Origin: Parasphingorhabdus cellanae
Lineage (GTDB): Bacteria > Pseudomonadota > Alphaproteobacteria > Sphingomonadales > Sphingomonadaceae
Assembly (NCBI RefSeq): GCF_017498565.1
Contig: NZ_CP071794.1
Coordinates: 2,594,001 to 2,658,000 of the forward strand
DNA length: 64,000 bases
Direction: 5' to 3'
Shown: positions 54,966-64,000 of the stretch, in pieces
How the letters are laid out: every line of letters begins with the position of its first letter
Numbering within the stretch: position 1 is the stretch's first letter
Translations under genes and position numbers: made by a program
Notes under the pieces: generated by a model
Told to the model about the DNA's origin: nothing
Seen by the model: only the letters and a program-made list of their open reading frames with translations
Databases searched by the model: none

Positions 54966-55122
54966 AGATTCCCCTTTGGACCGACCTTCGCCCCCAGACG
55001 TGTCCAGCTAGCTAAGCCAGAACTTTATTGATTCCTCCCTAGAGGAAAATCGTGGAGAGTCACGATTCCTTTTTTCCTGTTTGTTTTTGATGCTTTTTTT
55101 TCCGTCGTGACCACGCTAGGCA

Positions 55123-55770
55123 ATGAAGATGACAGCAAACTCAGAAACAAAGCACATCCCACGCGGCCTCTTCGTCATTTGCGTTCTCTATGGCGGAATG
55201 GCTAGTCTGGCAGGAATTTTGGGCAACAAACTAGTGGCGCTGGGGCCATTGGCGGTTGAAGCAGGCATATTCGCTTTCATCCTGCTGGTGGTGCTGGCAG
55301 GAGCGGTGGCCGAGGTTTATGGACGTGCCACGGGCAATCGAATAGTTGTGTTCGGATTCGTTCCGATCATCGTGTCGATGATATTAATCCAGCTAGTTCT
55401 GGCCTTGCCGCCAGCGTCATTCTGGGAAGAAGAAAAGCGCGTTGCCTTTGACATCATTCTCAATCAATCGACCCGGCTGATGTTTGCAGGGATTATCGCC
55501 TACGGCACATCCCAATTGCTCAATGTTTTCATCATCACCCGGCTGAAAGGAGAAGGCGGCAAGCTGTTATGGCTGCGAAGCATGATTGCCGGGGTTGTTA
55601 GCCAAGCGGTTGATACCGTTATTTTTATCACCATCGCTTTTTATGGAGTGGCGCCATTGATGAAAATCATGCCGGGGCAACTGTTGGCAAAAGTCATATT
55701 ATCTGCTGTGTTCGTGCCGCCGCTGGTCTACGGCATTGTACGATTGGCCAAGCGGCTTGATGCGGAGTGA
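55123..55770 (+). CDS. Queuosine precursor transporter (VUT/YhhQ family)
   Basis: A 215-residue membrane protein with six segments (about 18-40, 45-68, 73-95, 115-135, 150-172, 180-205). Motifs such as ILGNKLV, GAVAEVYGR, LNVFIITRLK and SQAVDTVIFI match the VUT family that imports preQ0/preQ1 for tRNA modification. ATG 55129 is an alternative start. The lipoprotein gene downstream starts within its stop codon. Confidence 0.9.
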   Translation: MKMTANSETKHIPRGLFVICVLYGGMASLAGILGNKLVALGPLAVEAGIFAFILLVVLAGAVAEVYGRATGNRIVVFGFVPIIVSMILIQLVLALPPASFWEEEKRVAFDIILNQSTRLMFAGIIAYGTSQLLNVFIITRLKGEGGKLLWLRSMIAGVVSQAVDTVIFITIAFYGVAPLMKIMPGQLLAKVILSAVFVPPLVYGIVRLAKRLDAE

Positions 55771-56540
55771 ATTTCGGCAAGCTCTGCCTGTTCGGGTTGC
55801 TGACGGTAATCACTGCATGCTCGGCCCCGGCTGAAATACCAGAGCCATCCCCGGGCACGAATGTCGTTGCGGTAATAGGTGCGGTCCATGGACAACATAG
55901 ACGCAGCGAGAGTTATTCACTGACGGTATTGCGCGCTGCGATTACCAAGTTTGATCCTGAGATTATCATGGTTGAACTGCCGACTGAGCGTTTTTCCAAG
56001 GCATCAGCTAACTACCAACAGTTTGGTGAAGTGCGGGAAAGTCGCGCTGATGATTTTCCGGAACTGATTGATGTCGTTTTCCCGCTGCGTGAGGCGTTGG
56101 ATTTTGAAATGGTCCCAGTTGCAGCATGGACACAGAACATCGCGGATGATCGGCGTGCGACTTTGGCTCGGGTGAAACAAGATCCGTCTCGAGCGAAAGA
56201 TTGGGCGGCGCATCAAGCTGCTATTACTACCTACAACCAAGCCGTCCGCGGGCGTTCAGATGACCCGTTGTTCATTCACAGTCAGGCCTATGACAACGCC
56301 GTAAAAGCGCGGCAGGAGAGTTATGAAAAGCTGTTCGGTGATGATCTGGGAGCAGGCGGCTGGCAGACTATCAACGCGGCCCATTTTCAGAAAGTCGCTG
56401 CGGCTCTGGATGATGTAAAAGGTCAGGAGAAGCGGATTTTGATCCTCTATGGTGCTTGGCACAAATATTGGTTTCTGGAGCAATTGGAGACACGCGACGA
56501 TATTCAGTTGATCAATGCTGCCGAGCTGTTTTCTGGCTAA
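55767..56540 (+). CDS. TraB/TIKI-like predicted lipoprotein
   Basis: A 257-residue protein starting at a GTG that overlaps the upstream stop. Lipoprotein signal MNFGKLCLFGLLTVITACSA. The mature part has VVAVIGAVHGQHRRSESYSL near the start, FDPEIIMVELPTERF, and RILILYGAWHKYWFLEQL near the end. The GxxH and GxxHxxWF pattern and the ELP motif resemble the TraB/TIKI/EreA-ChaN group of metal-dependent hydrolases, but the match is partial. Cotranscribed with the transporter; a role in queuosine salvage is a guess only. Confidence 0.72.
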   Translation: MNFGKLCLFGLLTVITACSAPAEIPEPSPGTNVVAVIGAVHGQHRRSESYSLTVLRAAITKFDPEIIMVELPTERFSKASANYQQFGEVRESRADDFPELIDVVFPLREALDFEMVPVAAWTQNIADDRRATLARVKQDPSRAKDWAAHQAAITTYNQAVRGRSDDPLFIHSQAYDNAVKARQESYEKLFGDDLGAGGWQTINAAHFQKVAAALDDVKGQEKRILILYGAWHKYWFLEQLETRDDIQLINAAELFSG

Positions 56541-57145
56541 ATTCTGGGATTTTTCTGGTTTTCCGTCGCCAATATTTGCGGTGTGTCGATATCCAGCAAG
56601 CTGCCGTCGGGCGCTGCAACACGATATGCTGTTTGTAACAGTTTTCTGGCACCGTGATCCCCCTGTAAATCCTGAAGGGTCCCAAATTCGCTAGATGGGA
56701 AAATAGCAGGTGGCATCGCTTTATCGCCTTCGCCTGATGCAATGATCTTTTGGTGGTCATGATCGTCAAAAGCCCGAGACAGCTTCTGGATATGCTGATG
56801 AACGATATAGGGCATGTCAGCCAGACAGACGTATAGCGCGCTGGCACCGTATTTCATTGCGTGCTGTGCTGCGCACCGCACTGACGCCGACTGCCCCTCT
56901 GCGGCATGTTCGTTGAGAATGATATCATAGCCCATTGCTCTCCAACCAATGGCGCAGGGATGGCCTGGATCAGATGCGATGATGGTGCGGCGATCAAAAG
57001 CTATTCGGGTTAAGGTGTCAGCGGCATGGAGACCCAGCATCCTACCATGCAGCAATGCGGTCAGCTTGTCTTGATCACCAAATCTGCGCGATTGGCCGGC
57101 AGCGAGCACGGCCAACATGATCTCATTGTCTGCTGCTTCGCTCAA
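56537..57145 (-). CDS. MocA-like molybdopterin nucleotidyltransferase
   Basis: A 202-residue NTP-transferase: MLAVLAAGQSRRFGDQDKLTALLHGR (GxG loop and Lys), EGQSASVRCAAQHA and LADMPYIVHQH (Asp for Mg). This is the MobA/MocA family that attaches CMP or GMP to molybdopterin. In xanthine-oxidase-family enzymes the cofactor is the cytosine dinucleotide made by MocA, so a MocA role fits its place at the end of the oxidoreductase operon. It overlaps the cytochrome gene by 4 nt. Confidence 0.9.
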   Translation of the reverse strand: MSEAADNEIMLAVLAAGQSRRFGDQDKLTALLHGRMLGLHAADTLTRIAFDRRTIIASDPGHPCAIGWRAMGYDIILNEHAAEGQSASVRCAAQHAMKYGASALYVCLADMPYIVHQHIQKLSRAFDDHDHQKIIASGEGDKAMPPAIFPSSEFGTLQDLQGDHGARKLLQTAYRVAAPDGSLLDIDTPQILATENQKNPRI

Positions 57146-57600
57146 TTAGCGGAAACATCTTCAATATAGGCGATAATGGCTTCGCGCCGTCCGGCGTCGG
57201 TGATAGCACCGGCCATCATCGTGGTGCCGGGAACCCTGGCGGCAGGATTTGCGATGTAGCTGTCCAATTCTTCTTTGGTCCAAGTGATCCCTGAAGATGC
57301 CAGCGCATCGGAATAGGCGAAACCATCGACACTGCCAGCAGCTTGACCGATAATGCCATGGAGATTCGGGCCGACCTTATTGGCACCGCCCTCGTCGATA
57401 CCGTGGCAAGCGAGACAGGAATTGAAGGCCGCTTTACCAGAAGCGATCAAGCCGCTGTCCGGTGCGCCAACGGGATCGGCTGCTGCACCGGGTTCGCGAA
57501 CAACAATCTGTTCAGTGGGTCCCGGCGCGGGGTCGGTCCCGCAAGCGGCTAGCGCCATTACCAAAACCGGAGCGGATGCGCGAAGCACTGCTTTCATCAT
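57142..57600 (-). CDS. Cytochrome c lipoprotein
   Basis: A 152-residue c-type cytochrome with a lipoprotein signal (MMKAVLRASAPVLVMALAACGT) and heme motif CLACH (Cys62-Cys65-His66); the axial Met lies in TTMMAGAI. It probably accepts electrons from the 2Fe-2S subunit of the oxidoreductase encoded upstream and passes them to the respiratory chain. The first oxidoreductase locus at 8.7 kb lacks such a gene. Confidence 0.93.
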   Translation of the reverse strand: MMKAVLRASAPVLVMALAACGTDPAPGPTEQIVVREPGAAADPVGAPDSGLIASGKAAFNSCLACHGIDEGGANKVGPNLHGIIGQAAGSVDGFAYSDALASSGITWTKEELDSYIANPAARVPGTTMMAGAITDAGRREAIIAYIEDVSAN

Positions 57601-57631
57601 TTTTTCCTTACAAATGCCGGCACGAACGGCC

Positions 57632-59875
57632 TTAAGCGAAATCCACTTTGCTCAACGGCAGCTCTCGAACGCGGTTGCCGGTGGCGGCAAAAATGGCGTT
57701 GGTTACGGCCGGGGCGAGCGGCGGCAGTCCGGGTTCTCCGGCTCCGCCCAAACGCTTGTGGTCGCCGTTGATAATTTCCACATCCACTTCCGGCATCTCG
57801 TTGATGCGCAAGATCGGATAATCATGGAAATTGCTCTGTTGAACAGCGCCATCCTTGACCGAGATTTCGCCGTAAAGCGTGGCGGTCAGGCCATAGGCTA
57901 CACTGCTTTCCATCTGGGCGGCAAAACCGTCGGGATTAACAGCAAAACCAGGGTCAGCCGCGACGTAGATTTTTGTCACCTTGGGTTTCTTGCCGGTCAT
58001 ATCGACTTCGGCCACTTCCGCCACAATGGTGCCAAAAGACGGGACAAAGGCAATGCCGCGTCCGTGGCCTTCGGGTAGTGGTGTGTCCCAACCGGCCATT
58101 TCCGCGGCCTTGTCCAGAACCGCCAGATGGCGCGCTGACCCCGCGAGCAATTCGCGGCGATAGGCATAGCCATCCTTGCCTGCTGCATGGGCTAGTTCGT
58201 CGACAAAGCTCTCGATGAAATAACCATGTTGGCTATGATCCACCGACCGCCATGGACCGAAGCGCAAATGGGTTGGCACATCAATTTTACGGATCTTGTG
58301 ATTGGCGATATTATAGTAAGGCACAGTCGGCGCTTCTTGCGGATCGAACAGGTGGGTATGGATATTGCTCCAGCTCACTGCCTTGCCATTTTCGTCCAGA
58401 CCGGCCTGGAACCGGCTCGTGGCCGACGGGCGATAATGATCCTGCATCGTATCTTCTTCGCGCGACCAGATCATCTTCACCGGATATTGCGTTGCCTTGG
58501 CAATGCGTGTGGCCATGATAATCGCGTCATTTTCCGACCGCCGACCGAACCCGCCGCCAAGATAAGCGTTGTGATAGGTTACAGCATCCATATCAATGCC
58601 CAGCGTGTCCGCCGCCGCTTTGCGGGCCATCAGCGGTGCTTGGTGACCAGACCAGACGTCGCATTTCCCGTCCCGCACCCAGGCGGTACAGTTCATTGGT
58701 TCCATTGCGGCATGGGCGAGGAAGGGTACTTTATATTCCGCTTCGACTTTCGTCGCCGCACCCGCAAAAGCCTCCGTGACGTCGCCTTGCTCGGTCTCGA
58801 CATCGCCGCCATCATCGCCGGCCTCATCCAGCACCGTTGCGTAGCGCGCAAACAGGGCATCCTGATTGAGCGCGTCACCCTCGGTCTTGGAATATTTTGC
58901 GTCGATCGTGCCAAGCGCCTGCTGCGCTTGCCAATACCCATCGGCAACCACAGCGATAAAATCACCCATGTTCAGGATTTGCAAAACGCCGGGCATGGTT
59001 TTGGCGGTCTCGACGTTCATCGATTCAACCGTTGCGCCGACGACCGGTGCTGCCTTTACCGCAGCATATTTCATGCCGGGCAGGTCCGCATCAATGCCAA
59101 ATAGTGCTGTGCCATCGGACTTGTCTGGAATATCATGGCGGGCCATGGCCTTGCCCATCAGCTTATAGTCTTTGGGCGATTTCAGCTTGGGCTTGTTCGG
59201 AAGGCCCTGTTCGGCTGCAGCGGCGGCAAAATCTGCAAATGGCGCTGATTTACTGCTCTTGTCGTGCAGGATCATGCTGTTTTCGGCGCGCAATTCACCG
59301 GCGGGAACATTCCATTCCTCTGCCGCTGCCGCGATCAGCATTTCCTTGGCAGCTGCGCCCGCCACCCGCATCGCGCGCTGACCGGTTCCGCGAACCGAGA
59401 AGCTGCCGCCGGTAATTTGCAGATTCATGGCGGTTGCCAGTTGCAAGAAGGTACCGCCAACGGTTGGCTCCAATATGGCTGGGACTTCCAAATTGGGAGC
59501 GAGGAATTCGCGGCCAATATCATGGGAAACATATTTCTTGTCGGCCGGAGCTTCGAGGATTTTGACCTTGCTCCAGTCCGCATCCAGCTCGTCGGCCAGC
59601 ATTTGCGCCAGTGATGTGAAAACGCCCTGACCCATTTCGACATGGGGAATGATGGCCGTGACAATATTGTCTTTATCAATCTTAACCCAGGCGTTGATGA
59701 GTTGTTCGCCGTCTCTTTTGGCGAGCATCGGGCTGAGCCGCTCCACCGGGTTGTCGGGGCGTACCGCGACACCGACAACCAATGCGCCGCCAGCAACCAC
59801 ACCGGCACCGATGAAGGCGCGGCGAGTCCATTTGCCTTTTTTGGGTGCTGTTTTAGAAGACTTGGTATCCGCCAT
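57632..59875 (-). CDS. Molybdopterin-binding subunit of isoquinoline 1-oxidoreductase-type enzyme, copy 2
   Basis: A 747-residue xanthine-oxidase-family large subunit. A Tat-like signal ([20 protein letters not shown]) starts at residue 16. Motifs: [28 protein letters not shown] N-terminal domain, [33 protein letters not shown] and the catalytic-Glu motif [20 protein letters not shown]. About 33% similar by eye to the 8679-11075 protein, so the two are separate enzymes rather than recent duplicates. Second gene of an operon with 2Fe-2S, cytochrome c and MocA genes. Confidence 0.93.
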   Translation of the reverse strand: MADTKSSKTAPKKGKWTRRAFIGAGVVAGGALVVGVAVRPDNPVERLSPMLAKRDGEQLINAWVKIDKDNIVTAIIPHVEMGQGVFTSLAQMLADELDADWSKVKILEAPADKKYVSHDIGREFLAPNLEVPAILEPTVGGTFLQLATAMNLQITGGSFSVRGTGQRAMRVAGAAAKEMLIAAAAEEWNVPAGELRAENSMILHDKSSKSAPFADFAAAAAEQGLPNKPKLKSPKDYKLMGKAMARHDIPDKSDGTALFGIDADLPGMKYAAVKAAPVVGATVESMNVETAKTMPGVLQILNMGDFIAVVADGYWQAQQALGTIDAKYSKTEGDALNQDALFARYATVLDEAGDDGGDVETEQGDVTEAFAGAATKVEAEYKVPFLAHAAMEPMNCTAWVRDGKCDVWSGHQAPLMARKAAADTLGIDMDAVTYHNAYLGGGFGRRSENDAIIMATRIAKATQYPVKMIWSREEDTMQDHYRPSATSRFQAGLDENGKAVSWSNIHTHLFDPQEAPTVPYYNIANHKIRKIDVPTHLRFGPWRSVDHSQHGYFIESFVDELAHAAGKDGYAYRRELLAGSARHLAVLDKAAEMAGWDTPLPEGHGRGIAFVPSFGTIVAEVAEVDMTGKKPKVTKIYVAADPGFAVNPDGFAAQMESSVAYGLTATLYGEISVKDGAVQQSNFHDYPILRINEMPEVDVEIINGDHKRLGGAGEPGLPPLAPAVTNAIFAATGNRVRELPLSKVDFA

Positions 59876-59877
59876 GA

Positions 59878-60354
59878 TCAGGCCTCCTGCGTTTCAGAGG
59901 ATGCACCCGCGGCGGTTTTGATCGCCTTGCGTATCCGCACATAGGTACCGCAGCGACAGATATTGCCCGCCATGGCGGCATCAATCTGTTCGTCCGTGGG
60001 ATTGGGGGTTTTTTTCAGCAAAGCAGTGGCCGACATGATCTGACCCGACTGGCAATAGCCGCATTGGGCCACTTGCTGGTCAACCCAGGCTTGCTGAACC
60101 TTGCTAAACGTGCCGTCTTCGTCGGCCAGACCTTCGATCGTGGTGATCGCTTTGCCATCAGCTTCGGAAACCGGAGTGGAGCAGGACCGGATCGGCTTGC
60201 CATCCAGATGCACGGTGCACGCCCCGCAAAGCGCAACACCGCAACCAAATTTGGTGCCGGTCATTTTCAAGTTTTCGCGGACTACCCACAATATCGGCGT
60301 TGCGGGATCGACATCGACCTCTTTCGCCTGACCGTTAACGTTCAGTGTAATCAT
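59878..60354 (-). CDS. (2Fe-2S)-binding subunit of the second isoquinoline 1-oxidoreductase-type enzyme
   Basis: A 158-residue protein with the cluster motifs [16 protein letters not shown] and [11 protein letters not shown] / [10 protein letters not shown], like the copy at 11079. The start is 2 nt before... the large-subunit start follows 2 nt after its stop. It is the first gene of the operon that runs to 56537. The C-terminal tail is about 10 residues longer than in copy 1. Confidence 0.95.
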   Translation of the reverse strand: MITLNVNGQAKEVDVDPATPILWVVRENLKMTGTKFGCGVALCGACTVHLDGKPIRSCSTPVSEADGKAITTIEGLADEDGTFSKVQQAWVDQQVAQCGYCQSGQIMSATALLKKTPNPTDEQIDAAMAGNICRCGTYVRIRKAIKTAAGASSETQEA

Positions 60355-60445
60355 GGAAGCCTCACCCGTTGGAATTCGATATCATTCTGCAACCTATACC
60401 TGATGGTATGGGGTTCGCCAAGTGGCACTATAGGACAGGGTTTGT

Positions 60446-61201
60446 TCAGGCAAAAATATCGGAAAGCGTGTCGGTAAAGGGGCCTTCTTTCACGGTGCGC
60501 AGTTCAACATATAGAGCGGCCACGCCCGCGGCCTGAACGGCTGCAATGGCGGTCTCGGCGATGATGGTCAGGAAAACCGATGCGGTGCTGTTAAAAAAGC
60601 CAAGCCCTTCGGCCATGCCGGACAATATCCCCGAAGCAATCATAAAGATGATCATCAACAGAAACATCATACCCTTGGATCCGGAGGCCAGTTCGGCGCT
60701 GCGCTTGAGTGAATCTGTGATCCCGAGATTTTCGATCACCATCACGGGTGCCGCGACCATCCACATCAGGAATAAAATGACGCCGGGAACAATGAACAGG
60801 ACAAGCCCCAGCATGATGCCCAACAACGATAAAATCGCCAATCCGATGAGCGGTAGAAAGCGCTTCATTGCTTCTGCAAAGCACAGGCCGATATCAACAT
60901 CCTGACTGCGCATGTCGCGGACAGTTGCCACGATCAACATGGCTTGGAGCAAGATCGTCAGGGTGAAATAAACGAAGAACATGCCGGTCCCAGCAAAGAT
61001 AAATGTCAGCCAGTAATCATCGAAATCGGTAAACATTCCTTCTAAAAAAGGGGCCGCAAGACCATCGGGATTTAACGCAAAAAATTGCATCAACCCATAA
61101 GGCAGTCCCGCGACGATCAAAGATAGCCCCAAAAAGACAACCGGATGGCGCGCGATAACAGTAAAAGCCGCGCTCATTACGCGGCCGATATCAAATGTCA
61201 T
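60446..61201 (-). CDS. Multi-pass membrane protein, YciC/GPDPase-membrane-domain-like
   Basis: From the ATG at 61201 the protein has 251 residues (MTFDIGRVMSAAFTVIARHP). The longer open frame from 61474 adds a region without homology. Six or so membrane segments are visible (about 22-40, 65-95, 110-135, 145-170, 185-215, 220-240). The GVILFLMWMVAAPVMVIENLG stretch is typical of YciC-like and glycerophosphodiesterase membrane domains. Divergent from the DUF4129 operon. Function unknown. Confidence 0.8.
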   Translation of the reverse strand: MTFDIGRVMSAAFTVIARHPVVFLGLSLIVAGLPYGLMQFFALNPDGLAAPFLEGMFTDFDDYWLTFIFAGTGMFFVYFTLTILLQAMLIVATVRDMRSQDVDIGLCFAEAMKRFLPLIGLAILSLLGIMLGLVLFIVPGVILFLMWMVAAPVMVIENLGITDSLKRSAELASGSKGMMFLLMIIFMIASGILSGMAEGLGFFNSTASVFLTIIAETAIAAVQAAGVAALYVELRTVKEGPFTDTLSDIFA

Positions 61202-61342
61202 TATGCCCGAACCCCTTTTCGATAATTGCTGGTTTATTCCTGCTCTGTCCTTTTCTGTCAATCGATCCATGTTTTGTGAACAGGCTGACACAGGGCAATC
61301 TTGGCCCTTGCTCCTGCTCCCCGTTTCTGCAACATCGGAGAC

Positions 61343-62017
61343 GTGGCAAAAAACGCAGTAGTACAGGGTAATGAAGAGAACGCTTCTTTTGACGCCGCAT
61401 GGAAAGACGTGCGCGCTGATGAAGAAATTCAATTCACTAATATTACGCCCAAACCACCGGAAGAACCGCCCCAATGGTGGAAGGATTTTCTGGAATGGTT
61501 GGGCGAAGTACTTGCCCCTGCTGCTGAAGCGATGGCCGCAGCATGGCCGGTTCTACGGATCATATTAATAGTGCTGCTGGCTGCGGGTGTTTTGACGCTG
61601 CTATGGGTGATATTATCCCCTTATTGGGAGGAATGGCGCGGCCGCAAACCCAAGCAGGAAGAAGAATGGCGACCGGATCATGTCGCTGCCCGCCGATTAC
61701 TGGAAGAAGCGGATGCTCTCGCTAGCAAAGGGCAGTTTGATGAAGCTGCGCATCTGTTATTGTTTCGTAGTATCGAGGATATAGAGAAGCGCCGTCCCGA
61801 TCTGTTGCGCCCGTCTAACACGTCTCGCGAAATTGAACGGTTTGACAGCTTGCCCGAAACCGCGCGGGCGATGTTTGCCGTCATTGCAGATCATGTCGAG
61901 CGCGGTATTTTTGCCGCCACTCCTATTGGCGAAGAAGGCTGGACAGCTTCGCGTAACGCCTATGGCGAATTTGCCCTGGCCGACAGTTGGCGCAAGCCAA
62001 AGGCTGACGCGAGATGA
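61343..62017 (+). CDS. DUF4129-domain membrane protein
   Basis: A protein of about 224 residues; the start is uncertain (GTG 61343 is likely; a TTG at 61301 gives 238 residues). One membrane segment lies near residues 70-95 and the DUF4129-like C-terminal domain (ARRLLEEADALASKGQFDEAAHLLLFRSIEDIEKRRP) follows. This domain is usually found next to MoxR ATPases in transglutaminase-type operons. First gene of the DUF4129-DUF4350-moxR operon. Confidence 0.82.
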   Translation: MAKNAVVQGNEENASFDAAWKDVRADEEIQFTNITPKPPEEPPQWWKDFLEWLGEVLAPAAEAMAAAWPVLRIILIVLLAAGVLTLLWVILSPYWEEWRGRKPKQEEEWRPDHVAARRLLEEADALASKGQFDEAAHLLLFRSIEDIEKRRPDLLRPSNTSREIERFDSLPETARAMFAVIADHVERGIFAATPIGEEGWTASRNAYGEFALADSWRKPKADAR

Positions 62018-62027
62018 GTGTGTTCCC

Positions 62028-63395
62028 ATGAGTGTTCAGGCCAATCCGTTTAAACGGACGACGATCATCATCATGTTTGCCATTGGCTTCGCGGCCTTTA
62101 TCGCGCTGCTCTATGGCTTGGGTGCTGGCGATCAATTGAGTTCGGGTAATAATGGCCGGGCGCACGGAGCATCAAACAGCCTGGTTGGCTATAAAGCTCT
62201 GGCCAATCTATTGGAAAAAACCGGCCGTGAAGTGCAATTTTCTCGCAGTGCGGCAGACATCGATAAGCCCGGACTGTTGATAGTGACGCCCAATGTTTAT
62301 GCCGAAGCGGATAAACTCGCCGACGTCATACAAGAGCGCGCCTATGTCGGGCCGACCATGATTATCCTGCCCAAATGGAATGTTGCCACGACAAATCTGG
62401 TGGGAATGGAATCGAAAAAGGGTTGGGCGCAGCGCCTGGGTATCGTTGCGAGCGATTCCGGTGTGAAAATGCTGAGCGATATTGTCGACATAAAATTGCA
62501 AACCATCACTCCGGAACAAGACAACCAAGCGAATGAAGGAAAAAGTGAAGCAGTGATTGCTAGCGAGAGGCAATCCACAGAGTCGAAATTCAATATGTCT
62601 GAAATTGCCAGTTCCGCCGTGGGTGATCCGATTCCGGTGCCTGACATCCACATCACCATGACCGGTGACTATATGCGCAGCATTGTAGAAGATCCGGAAA
62701 ATGGAGAATCGCTGATTGGCTATGTCGATGACGGGGGTGTTTATGACAGCCTGGAAAGTCTTGATCCGTCACAGATAACCGCCGACGATGAAATAGACGC
62801 GGCTTATTATCCCGTTGTGATCGTAGCTGATGCGGATTTGATGAATAATACCGGCATGGGCAATGAGCGTATTGCGCGCCACGCTTACGACCTCATCACA
62901 GCGCTTGAGGCGCAGACGGATGGTCCGATTATGTTCGATCTGACTTTCAACGGCCTTGGTTCTTCAGACAATCTGTTGTCGCTGGCATTCAAGCCGCCCT
63001 TTTTGTCGGCGACCATCTGTTTGATCATTGCTGCCTTGGCTGCGGCCTGGATAGCGTTTAACCGCTTCGGTCCGCCGGTACGGGAACGACGGAGCATCGA
63101 TTTTGGCAAGGCTGCTTTGGTCAACAACAGCGCCGGCTTTATCCACAGAATGCAACGCGAGCATCTGGTTGCGGACCCTTATGGAGAGATGATCCGTAGC
63201 GAAGCTATCGATGCCATTGGCTTGTCGCCAAGTGCTAGCCGTGAAGACTTGAATCGCAAACTTGATATGCTGGGAGAGGTGCGCGGCAACCGTTTCACCG
63301 CTTTGCTCAATAATCTCAACCAGGCGCAAAATTCTCGCGAAACTGCGGAACATGCAGCCGCGCTTTATAATTGGAAAAAGGAACTCATCGGATGA
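62028..63395 (+). CDS. DUF4350-domain membrane protein
   Basis: A 455-residue protein from the ATG at 62028, 10 nt after the upstream stop. An N-terminal membrane segment (about 12-32) is followed by [22 protein letters not shown], the DUF4350 core, and a second membrane segment at about 325-345. The C-terminal cytoplasmic part holds a coiled coil. Its stop overlaps the moxR start (ATGA). DUF4350 proteins accompany MoxR in a conserved but poorly understood operon. Confidence 0.88.
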   Translation: MSVQANPFKRTTIIIMFAIGFAAFIALLYGLGAGDQLSSGNNGRAHGASNSLVGYKALANLLEKTGREVQFSRSAADIDKPGLLIVTPNVYAEADKLADVIQERAYVGPTMIILPKWNVATTNLVGMESKKGWAQRLGIVASDSGVKMLSDIVDIKLQTITPEQDNQANEGKSEAVIASERQSTESKFNMSEIASSAVGDPIPVPDIHITMTGDYMRSIVEDPENGESLIGYVDDGGVYDSLESLDPSQITADDEIDAAYYPVVIVADADLMNNTGMGNERIARHAYDLITALEAQTDGPIMFDLTFNGLGSSDNLLSLAFKPPFLSATICLIIAALAAAWIAFNRFGPPVRERRSIDFGKAALVNNSAGFIHRMQREHLVADPYGEMIRSEAIDAIGLSPSASREDLNRKLDMLGEVRGNRFTALLNNLNQAQNSRETAEHAAALYNWKKELIG

Positions 63396-64000
63396 ACATT
63401 GGCGAATTGAAAACACTGGCGGATAATATCCGAACCGAGGTTGCCAAGGCGATTATCGGGCAGGAAGAAATTGTCGATCATCTTTTGATCGCGCTATTTT
63501 CCTCTGGCCATGTTTTGCTTGAAGGGCCTCCGGGAACCGCGAAGACGTTTCTTGCGCAATGTTTCTCCGCGACGCTCAGCCTGGATTTCGGTCGGATCCA
63601 GTTCACCCCCGATCTGATGCCCGGCGATATCGTCGGCTCTAACCTGTTCAATTTCCAGACCAGTACCTTCACCCTGACGCGCGGCCCGATTTTCTGTGAT
63701 CTTTTGCTTGCCGATGAAATCAACCGTACACCGCCGAAAACCCAAGCCGCGATGCTGGAGGCGATGCAGGAACGTGCGGTAACGATTGACGGTGAGACCC
63801 ATGATCTGTCTTCGCAGTTCATGGTGGTTGCAACCCAAAATCCAATTGAACAACAAGGCGTTTATCCGCTCCCCGAGGCGCAGCTCGACCGGTTTCTGTT
63901 CAAGTTGCTGATCGAATATCCTGATGCAGAGGAAGAGAAGAAAATCGTCACACAATATGGTGAACGTATTGGCGCACCAGGGCCTGCGGATTTCGGGATC
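63392..64000 (+). CDS. MoxR-family AAA+ ATPase, 5' part
   Basis: The first 203 codons are visible; the gene runs off the right edge. Motifs: [30 protein letters not shown] (Walker A), [24 protein letters not shown] (Walker B and sensor) and [26 protein letters not shown]. MoxR ATPases act as chaperones for VWA-domain partners and metal insertion; DUF58 and VWA genes usually follow. It overlaps the DUF4350 gene by 4 nt. Confidence 0.95.
   Translation, partial: MNIGELKTLADNIRTEVAKAIIGQEEIVDHLLIALFSSGHVLLEGPPGTAKTFLAQCFSATLSLDFGRIQFTPDLMPGDIVGSNLFNFQTSTFTLTRGPIFCDLLLADEINRTPPKTQAAMLEAMQERAVTIDGETHDLSSQFMVVATQNPIEQQGVYPLPEAQLDRFLFKLLIEYPDAEEEKKIVTQYGERIGAPGPADFGI

Overview
The window looks like chromosomal DNA of a free-living alphaproteobacterium of the order Sphingomonadales, close to Sphingopyxis, Sphingorhabdus or Parasphingorhabdus. 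The order-level placement rests on gene types and order: a fused ThiS-ThiG, an UrcA-family protein, an RcnB-like periplasmic protein, isoquinoline-oxidoreductase pairs, a SUV3-like helicase followed by an S4 protein, FdxA and CarD, and a carboxypeptidase-regulatory-type TonB receptor. The genus is a guess. I found no tRNA, rRNA, CRISPR array, prophage or insertion sequence.

Layout. 1-5.4 kb: start of an amidohydrolase, an Arg-rich RcnB-like repeat protein, the aroQ-accB-accC operon, and thiSG on the other strand. 5.8-15 kb: UrcA, a LytS/LytTR-type two-component pair divergent from a molybdenum oxidoreductase pair, a second (NarL-type) two-component pair and a membrane-anchored protein. 15.5-24.2 kb: an S9 peptidase, then an unusual co-directional cluster of three secreted paralogues and two membrane paralogues (18.3-22.2 kb), then small stress-type genes and a probably frameshifted gene. 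24.4-29.2 kb: a lipoprotein, a PF10118 protein divergent from a TetR regulator, a FleQ-like sigma-54 activator, a VOC protein and a secreted protein. 29.3-39.2 kb: lnt-metK-trmB, a second PF10118 protein, rplU-rpmA, three GNAT acetyltransferases, a gamma carbonic anhydrase-like protein and hemB. 39.3-47.6 kb: a secreted caspase-like protease, a lipoprotein, an M23 peptidase, helicase-S4-fdxA-carD. 47.8-64 kb: a large TonB receptor, a nucleoside-salvage-like operon (LOG protein, CNT transporter, 2OG/Fe(II) oxygenase, uridine kinase-like), a queuosine-precursor transporter with a TraB/TIKI-like lipoprotein, a second molybdenum oxidoreductase operon with its own cytochrome c and MocA-like maturation gene, and a DUF4129-DUF4350-MoxR operon running off the end.

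The two most interesting units are the LOG-CNT-oxygenase-uridine kinase operon (51.5-55.0 kb), where an IPNS-type dioxygenase sits inside a nucleoside uptake and phosphorylation operon and its gene overlaps the kinase gene, and the 18.3-22.2 kb paralogue cluster, whose proteins I cannot assign to a function. Two probable frameshifts (54.92 kb in a G run, 23.89 kb) should be checked against reads. Protein family calls rest on motif recognition by eye; no database search was run.
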